A stretch of 64,000 nucleotides of DNA from Micractinium sp. NFX-FRZ (lineage: Eukaryota; Chlorophyta; Trebouxiophyceae; Chlorellales; Chlorellaceae): assembly GCA_029339195.1 (NCBI GenBank), contig JAPTJF010000222.1:1-64000 (forward strand), read 5' to 3'. Shown one piece after another: positions 58,001-64,000 of this stretch. The translations under genes and the position numbers were made by a program. The first letter of the stretch is position 1, and every line of letters starts with the position of its first letter. The notes below the pieces were generated by a model. The model searched no databases. It was not told where the DNA came from and saw nothing but the letters and a program-made list of their open reading frames with translations.

Positions 58001-59839
58001 TACCTGGTCGGCCTGGCCAGCCTGCGGCTGTGGAAGCAGCCGCTGCCCCCGCTGGCTGCCCTGCCCGCTGCCACCAGCCTGCGCACCCTGGCGCTGGAGC
58101 TCCCGCAGGAGGAGGAGAATCTGGAGGAGGACTGGAGGCAGCTCAAGGTGAGTGGGCAGCATGCCAGCTGCTGGTGGGGTTTAGGGTAGGGTTGAGCCGT
58201 ATCAGAGGGGAGCCCACCCAGAAGCATGCACGGAGGTTGTGTGGCCTGGACGTGCACGGGGCCCAGGTGGAGGGCCCGCCTCGTCCCATGGTTTTGGCGG
58301 CGGGGAAAGAACAGGAGGGTGGGAAGAGAAGAGGGGAGTTGGCTCAAGGGTTACGGCTGGGCCATCGACCGTGGAGCGCCGGGCAGCTTTCTGTGGACGG
58401 ACCACAGTGCAAACCGGACCTGGTGAACACAGGGCAGGGTTAATCTGCACACCATTGCAGGTTGGCATACCTGGTACCCCTCCCACCCAATGAGCTGCAC
58501 AGGTGCGTGTGTGCATGCCGGAAACCGTGCTGGCCTCCTGACATGCCCTCACTGCTGTGCCTTTGAAGTTTAAAGCAAATTTGCCACCATCCCAACTCCC
58601 ATCTGCAGCCCATCTTGAAGAGCGTGCCTTGGCTGGAGGTGAGACCGGCATGCTTTTGGCAGTTGCTCAAAGGTTGCAGTGGCTCAGAGTTGCTGCAGTG
58701 AAAGGTTGTGTGCCTGTGCCAGGGACACGAGGAGGAGGGTGCGCGCTTTGTGCATGCATGGCTGGCGTGATGCAACAGTGCGCTTGGGCACCCTGCCTGC
58801 CTCACCCTGCTGCCTGCTGCCTGCTGCCTGCTGCCACCCTTCTGTCACCCTGCTGCCTGCTGCCTGCTGCCACCCTTCTGTCACCCTGCTGCCTGCTGCC
58901 TGCTGCCACCCTTCTGCCACCCTGCTGCCTGATGCCTGATGCCTGCTGCCACCCTTCTGCCACCCTGCTGCCTGCTGCCTGCTGCCACCCTTCTGCCACC
59001 CTGCTGCCTGATGCCTGATGCCACCCTTCTGCCACCCTGCTGCCTGATGCCTGCTGCCACCCTTCTGCCACCCTGCTGTCTGCTGCCTGATGCCACCCTT
59101 CTGCCACCCTGCTGCCTGCTGCCTGCTGCCACCCTGCTGCCTGGCTGCCTGATGCCTGCTGCCACCCTGCCACCCTGCTGCCTGCTGCCTGTTGCCTGCT
59201 GCCTGCTGCCACCCTGCCACCCTGCTGCCTGATGCCTGATGCCACCCTTCTGCCACCCTGCTGCCTGCTGCCTGCTGCCACCCTGCTGCCTGGCTGCCTG
59301 CTGCCTGCTGCCTGGCTGCCTGGCTGCCTGCTGCCTGCTGCCACCCTGCTGCCTGGCTGCCTGGCTGCCTGCTGCCTGCTGCCACCCTGCTGCCTGGCTG
59401 CCTAATGCCTGCTGCCACCCTGCCACCCTGCTGCCTGCTGCCTGCTGCCACCCTGCCACCCTGCTGCCTGATGCCTGCTGCCACCCTGCTGCCACCCTGT
59501 TGCCTGCTGCCTGCTGCCACCCTGCTGCCTGGCTGCCTGCTGCCTGCTGCCACCCTGCTGCCTGGCTGCCTGCTGCCTGCTGCCACCCTTCTGCCACCCT
59601 GCTGCATGCTGCCTGCTGCCACCCTGCCACCCTGCTGCCTGGCTGCCCTGCAGGAGCTGGACGTGCGGTATGTGTCGACCACTGGCGCCGTCCAGGGCTC
59701 CAGCCTGCCAGGGCTGGGCCCGGAGTTCCAGCCGGGCTGGGAAGTGAGCGAGCAGCTTGTAAGGCGGGTGCAGGGCTGGCTGGCAGCGGAGGGGCTGGCG
59801 TGCCGCGTTGCACACGGCTTAGGCCCAGAGCAGGATTGA
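55070..59839 (+). CDS. F-box / leucine-rich repeat protein
   Basis: Probable substrate adaptor of an SCF ubiquitin ligase. Exons 55070-55182, 55349-55624, 55809-55924, 56181-56244, 56547-57326, 57684-57778, 57969-58147, 58609-58638 and 59654-59839 give 612 residues with all phases consistent. The N-terminal F-box core is LPDELLLAILRRLP (9-22), continuing in exon 2 with the VERTCRRLRHLL segment. Leucine-rich units follow, for example LSSLRGLSALELCGNGLP, LTRLARVDVELIDAEV, LRDLTLHTCVLEGGRLP, LCQLSQLERLTLAV, KLQCLWIDASEVDAASV and LEELDVRYVSTTGAV. An acidic Ser/Asp stretch near the middle (SDSDSDMSDSGAESDGE) interrupts them and may be phosphorylated. The intron at 57327 has a GC donor. The last intron (58639-59653) is mostly a minisatellite. 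Substrate unknown. Confidence 0.87.
58797..59652. repeat. Large CTGCC-type minisatellite in the last F-box gene intron
   Basis: About 855 bases of CTGCCTGCTGCCACCCT(TCTGCCACC) variants, with higher-order units of mixed length mostly divisible by three. It ends directly at the acceptor before the last exon. It keeps long open frames on both strands, which explains spurious repeat ORFs here. Confidence 0.9.
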
Positions 59840-60458
59840 CACGCCGTGGCTCGAGAAATGATAGGGTATTCACCGGGGTGCTTCCAAGTCACGAAGTGCA
59901 GTCGCCCGTGCCCGGTTGCTGCAATCTTGGGGCAGACGCGCGCCTGCCAGCTGGCAGGCAGTCTGTCGCCAGGTCCCACCTCAGTCCTCATATGTGGTTC
60001 ACTCCCATTCCCACCGCTCTGCCGGCGCAGCGGCTGCCCTCTTCCCATTCCGTACACCCGTGTGCCCTGTTCCCACATCTTCGCCGCGCGCCTGCATCAC
60101 CCTCCTCGCCACTGCGTGCCGCCAGCCAGCCAGCGTTGGACCCCCACGCGCACCTAGTGGGCGCATTATCATGCGCTTGTGCCCAGCCTGTCGGAATGTG
60201 ACCATTACAGTAGCCTGAGTGTGACCGACACGGTCACGTCAAGTATGACAGTTGCACGTCAAGTCTAGAGGGTTCGTTTCATTGGACAGTCTTGTCAGGC
60301 CAAGCAGGCTCGTGCGGTGCCTTGCATGCCCACCGCAGCAGCAAGCACCGGGCTTGACAGCAGCATTGTGCTGCCAGATACTTTGCGACATTGCTGCCAG
60401 GCACGTCACTGCACCGGCCCTAGTGAGCACATGCCAGCCTCACCGGAAGCGCCCCTGC
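59840..60458. other. Intergenic between convergent F-box and ABC genes
   Basis: No gene seen. A minus-strand TGTAA at 60205-60209 fits the ABC gene. Confidence 0.4.
60205..60209 (-). promoter_or_regulatory. Probable poly(A) signal TGTAA of ABC transporter
   Basis: TTACA on the plus strand, about 250 bases beyond the stop at 60459. Confidence 0.4.
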
Positions 60459-63400
60459 TCACTGCTGCGCAACAGCATCCATCGAGCGCTCAGGATCGCC
60501 CACCACTCCGCCCTCCGCCTCGCTGTCACTGCTGGCGCCGCTGTTGGCTGCTTGCAAGTGCACGTCGCTGCTGTGCATGCTGCTGCTGGCAGGCGCCCCA
60601 ACGGCCCCGGGGCCCGGCTCCAGGTGCAGATGCTGCTCCAGCTCCTGCTCTGCCGCCTGCAGATTCCACATTTCCCAATAGATGCCGCGGGCTGCAGAAG
60701 GAATGGGGGGGGGAGGCGTCGGCAAAATCAGGCAGTTGGGGTGGGTGGGATGTCGTGTGGCGTTTGAGTGGCTGTCAGAAGGCAACAGCAGAGTTGCCTG
60801 CAGGTTAGGGTTTAACCCACACCCCACGGGTCAGCCCTCCGCGAGCACGGTGAGCGCAATCGTGGGGACAGGAGAGGGGTGCACGGCGTGGGCGGCAGGC
60901 AGCCAAGGCAGGGTCGGAGGGGAGATTACTGATCGGCACACTGGGCCACCCATGTGCACTAGCCTTCTGAAGGGCTGCAGCACTCAACCCACAACAGCCT
61001 GCAGCACCCTCACACTACCGCCGCCAAAGGCACCCACCTGACATCAGCTGCTGGTGTGTGCCCTGCTCCGCCACCTGGCCGTCCGACATCACGTAGATGC
61101 GGTCGCAGGCCTGCAGGAAGTGGGTAGACGGGCAAGAGAGCAAGGGAATCGTTTGAATTAGGCGCAGCCAGGATGGCGCACGCAGATAAGGAAGCATGCA
61201 GCAGTCGGGGTGGTTTGGATACCCTTCCGATACCTGCTAACTTCATCCCGTCTAGCGACGGTGAGAGATCAGTGGCCAAGCCTCTCTGACCCGCATGCAT
61301 TGCAGGCCCTCGCGGGCACCATGGGGCAGTGAACCGCAGCACACCACAGCACAGCAGGTGAAAACGCTGTGTAGAGACACGATGAGCTGCCCCCACCTGC
61401 ACGGTGGACAGGCGGTGCGCGACAAACACGGCAGTGCGCCCCGCCGCCAGCTCGCGCAGCGACGCTTGGATGCCGCGCTCCGTGGCCGTGTCCAGGGCTG
61501 CGCAGGAAGGCAGGGAAATGCAGCTATTTGCATGGTCAGCACAGGAGGGGGAGGGCGTGTGTGTGTGTGCCTTGAGAGAGAGGGCAGGACATCTGGGGCT
61601 GCGGAGCGGAGAGCAGACAGGCAGACGTCAGCGGGGCACAGGAGTGCCACTGCCAGTTGTGGGTGCCGGCGGGTTAAAGGTGCACAGCTGTAAACAGGCA
61701 GCCGCGCAAGCAGCCATCCGGCGCATGCAGCCGTCCGGGGCAGGCGGCACTCCGGGGCAGGCAGCATGCATCGCAGGCGAACCTGAGGTGGCTTCGTCGC
61801 AGATCAGCAGCCGGGGCTGCCTGCAAGAGGGGGCAGCATGGGGAGGGGGCGTGCGGGTCGACGGCATGAGGAAGATACTTTTCGAGTAATTCCTCTTTGT
61901 TTACGTCATACATTACGTAAAGACCCAGCCACAGCAGCAGCAGCAGCAGCAGCAAACAGCAGCTGCTGAACAGCTTAGGCCACAGGACTGCCCACAAAGG
62001 TGATGGGCAGAGAGGCAGGCAGGCGGGCAGGCAGGTGGATGGGCAACAACGACCGTGCCCCATTCACCACGCGCATGTAGCCCTCCCACCTCCCCTGAGC
62101 GGCACGGTCAATGGACACCCGCTGTGTGCCGCAGCCAATCACCGCCAACCAACCGCCCCCAACATGCAACCACCACACCACCTCAGCAGTGCTGACACAG
62201 CAGCAGCAGGCACCTGAGGAAGGCGCGGGCGATGGCCACCCGCTGCTTCTCCCCGCCGCTCAGCTTCAGCCCCCGCTCGCCCACCACAGTGCCCCAGCCT
62301 GCAGGGCAGCAGCAGCATCAGGGGTAATAACAACTGCCACAGTAGATACCACACGGGGCGGATGCAGCGCGGAGGCTGGGGAAAGCAACTGAGAACACCA
62401 CGCCAGAAGCAAGAAAGTAAGAGAACACAGCTCACCTGCCGGCATGCGTGCGATGGCCGGGTCCAGCTTGGCGGCCGCAGCGGCTGCCCGCACCTGCGCC
62501 ACGCTGGCGCCCGGCTGGCCGTACGCCACATTGTGCAGGATGGTGTCGTTGAACAGCACGGTGTCCTGCGGTACAGAGGGCGGTACATGGTGAGAGTACA
62601 GGCGAGTGGTGGCGCAGATGCAGTGCTTCCAGGTGCGACAGAGGGCGGGCGCGGCGACAGAGCCAGGCACTGAATCGAGCATTGGCCCACCCAAACAAGT
62701 ACTGGCAGGCGTGGCTTGCGGGCCAGGCATATGCACGCTGCCCATATACAGGCAAGCTGCCTGCCCGGCATGCCAGCAGATGAGCAGGCCCTACCTGCGG
62801 CACCACCGCCACCGCCGCCCTCAGGCTCTCCTGCCGCAAGTCCCGCACATTCACCCCGTTCAGCAGGACTGCGGGGCACGAGGGCAGGCAGGCAGGCAAA
62901 CAGGTTGAGGGGAGGAGGAGTGCAGGCAGGGCTGCAGGCAGGAAGGCATGTGGGGGCACACGGGTGGATGGCACGCAGGGTGGGAGACGGGAGGGTGGGA
63001 CCCGGCCGGCCCCCCTGTGGCCCCCACATCAGCCCTCCTCCCCGCTCCCCCCAGAAATCCTCTCCAAGCCCACCAGAACAGCAGCCCCCTCTGTGCCCAC
63101 CTTGTCCTGCATCGCAGTCGTAGAGCCGCACCAGCAGGCGCAGCAGGGTGGACTTGCCGCTGCCGCTGGGGCCTGCACCAATTGGGCAATAAGCAGCAGG
63201 CAATAGGGCTAAGCTTGGTGCCTACACTACGCTGGGGCTGGGGGAGGGGGGTGTGTGTGGGGGGGGGGGGGGGCGGCATTCTGTGCAGCAAGCAAGCTGC
63301 ACAGCGGGAGGCCACAGCATGCAGGCATGCAGGCAAGCAGCACTCGGTAGCAGCTGCTTCTAAAGTCAACCGCTCAGCCCTTTTGCTCACTGCTCCTGCC

Positions 63401-63641
63401 CTCGCTTCAGCTTCAGCCCAGAGAGCCGCCCACCTGACTCACCCATAATGCCGATGCTCTCCTCTGGAAAAGTGCACCCATCCGCTTGACCATGCAGAGA
63501 CACCCACAAAGCAACAACAACCCCTGCACCCGACGCGTCGCCACCCACATACCTACAATGCCGATGCTTTCGCCAGGCTCAGCAGACAGAGACACGCCCT
63601 TGAGCACCTGGCGCCCTGCACTGCTGCCGCCCTCGCTAACA

Positions 63642-63672
<31 letters not shown>

Positions 63673-64000
63673 CGCTGCCGCCACCATAGCTGAACCGCAC
63701 CCCTCGCAGCTCTAGCCGAAGTCCCCGGCTGGCACCGCTGCTGCTGCTGCTGCTGCTGCTGGCGGCGCCGTTGCTCTGCCGCCGGTGCTCCAGGGCCTCT
63801 GCCGCCTCTGCTGCTGCCGCTTGTGCTGCCGCTGCTGCTGCCTCAGCGCTGTGCCGCCCGCTGCCGTTCACCGCATCCCCGCCAGCACTTGCCTCCGTCC
63901 GGCTGCCTGCCACAGCGCCTTCTGCCCAGGGAGCAGCAGCAGCAGCTGGCGCGGTGGTGGGCAGGTCCCGGCTGCCCTCTGGCAGGCGGCTGGGCGTGCG
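60459..64000 (-). CDS. ATM1: ABC half-transporter nucleotide-binding domain, ATM1/ABCB7 type, 5' part beyond window
   Basis: C-terminal part of an ABCB half-transporter; the membrane domain lies right of base 64000. Exons (descending): 64000-63553 (partial), 63172-63101, 62868-62795, 62565-62436, 62298-62214, 61820-61783, 61497-61397, 61110-61038 and 60691-60459. All ATPase motifs are intact: Walker [10 protein letters not shown]-loop [13 protein letters not shown], signature LSGGEKQR, Walker [10 protein letters not shown]-loop SALD and H-loop [25 protein letters not shown] and [16 protein letters not shown] are characteristic of the mitochondrial ATM1/ABCB7/HMT1 group, which exports sulfur/glutathione compounds for cytosolic Fe-S assembly. 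Poly-Ser tracts (CTG/AGC runs) interrupt the first beta-strands. The C-terminal tail adds about 60 Ser/Gly/Glu-rich residues. Vacuolar HMT1-like function remains possible because targeting and membrane parts are not visible. Confidence 0.87.
61931..61954. repeat. (CAG)n microsatellite in an ABC intron
   Basis: Eight trinucleotide units. Confidence 0.75.
63259..63273. repeat. Poly-G run in an ABC intron
   Basis: Follows a short (GT)n stretch. Confidence 0.75.
63443..63478 (-). repeat. Copy of ABC exon end with donor
   Basis: On the minus strand, GAGAGCATCGGCATTATGG then GTGAGT copies the real exon end GAAAGCATCGGCATTGTAG then GTATGT at 63553. It is preceded by TTTTCCAG, so it could act as a 21-base cassette exon. 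Confidence 0.65.

Noticed and set aside
58684..60078. 464-codon minus-strand open frame of Gly-Ser-Arg-Gln repeats
   Set aside because: Entirely the minisatellite read antisense, with no splice context, start context or non-repeat domain.

Overview
The window reads as nuclear DNA from a GC-rich coccoid green alga of the Chlorella/trebouxiophyte kind. Every gene is split by many short GT-AG introns, and six introns use a GC-AG donor. Introns are full of C/G-rich simple repeats. The proteins are typical eukaryotic ones: a spindle-checkpoint kinase, HOPS/CORVET and nuclear-pore subunits, a mitochondrial-type carrier, F-box and MYND proteins, and a hydroxyproline-rich-type wall protein. TGTAA, the usual green-algal poly(A) signal, lies downstream of several stop codons. 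I see no bacterial operon, phage, transposon, CRISPR array, tRNA or rRNA.

There are twelve protein genes. Left to right: BUB1/MadBub kinase (minus, runs off the left edge), VPS16 (plus), GLE1 (plus), a secreted proline-rich protein with a LamG-like domain (plus), an SLC25A32/FOLT-type carrier (minus), a class I methyltransferase (plus), an unrecognised conserved-looking protein (minus), a degenerate papain-fold protein (plus), a large 2-oxoglutarate/Fe(II) oxygenase (plus), a MYND-finger protein (minus), an F-box/leucine-rich protein (plus), and an ATM1/ABCB7-type ABC transporter (minus, runs off the right edge). Four neighbouring pairs are divergent (BUB1/VPS16, carrier/methyltransferase, unknown/papain-like, MYND/F-box) and four are convergent. 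Exon models were built by hand from splice signals; in every gene listed the exon phases close to an open frame.

Functions are mixed housekeeping and I see no shared pathway. The two most unusual genes are the BUB1 homologue and the papain-like protein. The BUB1 homologue carries the BUBR1/Mad3 cassette (KEN, TPR, ABBA-like, KEN, ABBA-like), a GLEBS motif and a BUB1-type kinase domain in one chain. It also has four exon-encoded copies of a CD1-like motif and five copies of an F-x-I-R-E-D-T-x-F motif. The papain-like protein has the fold landmarks, but the catalytic Cys has become His and the catalytic Asn has become Met.

A pattern recurs across genes: short copies of an exon edge together with its splice site sit inside the adjoining intron (VPS16, three places in GLE1, the oxygenase, the ABC transporter). 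In BUB1 whole motif-bearing exons have been duplicated. This looks like splice-site-containing tandem duplication acting as a source of new introns, alternative splice sites and repeated protein motifs.
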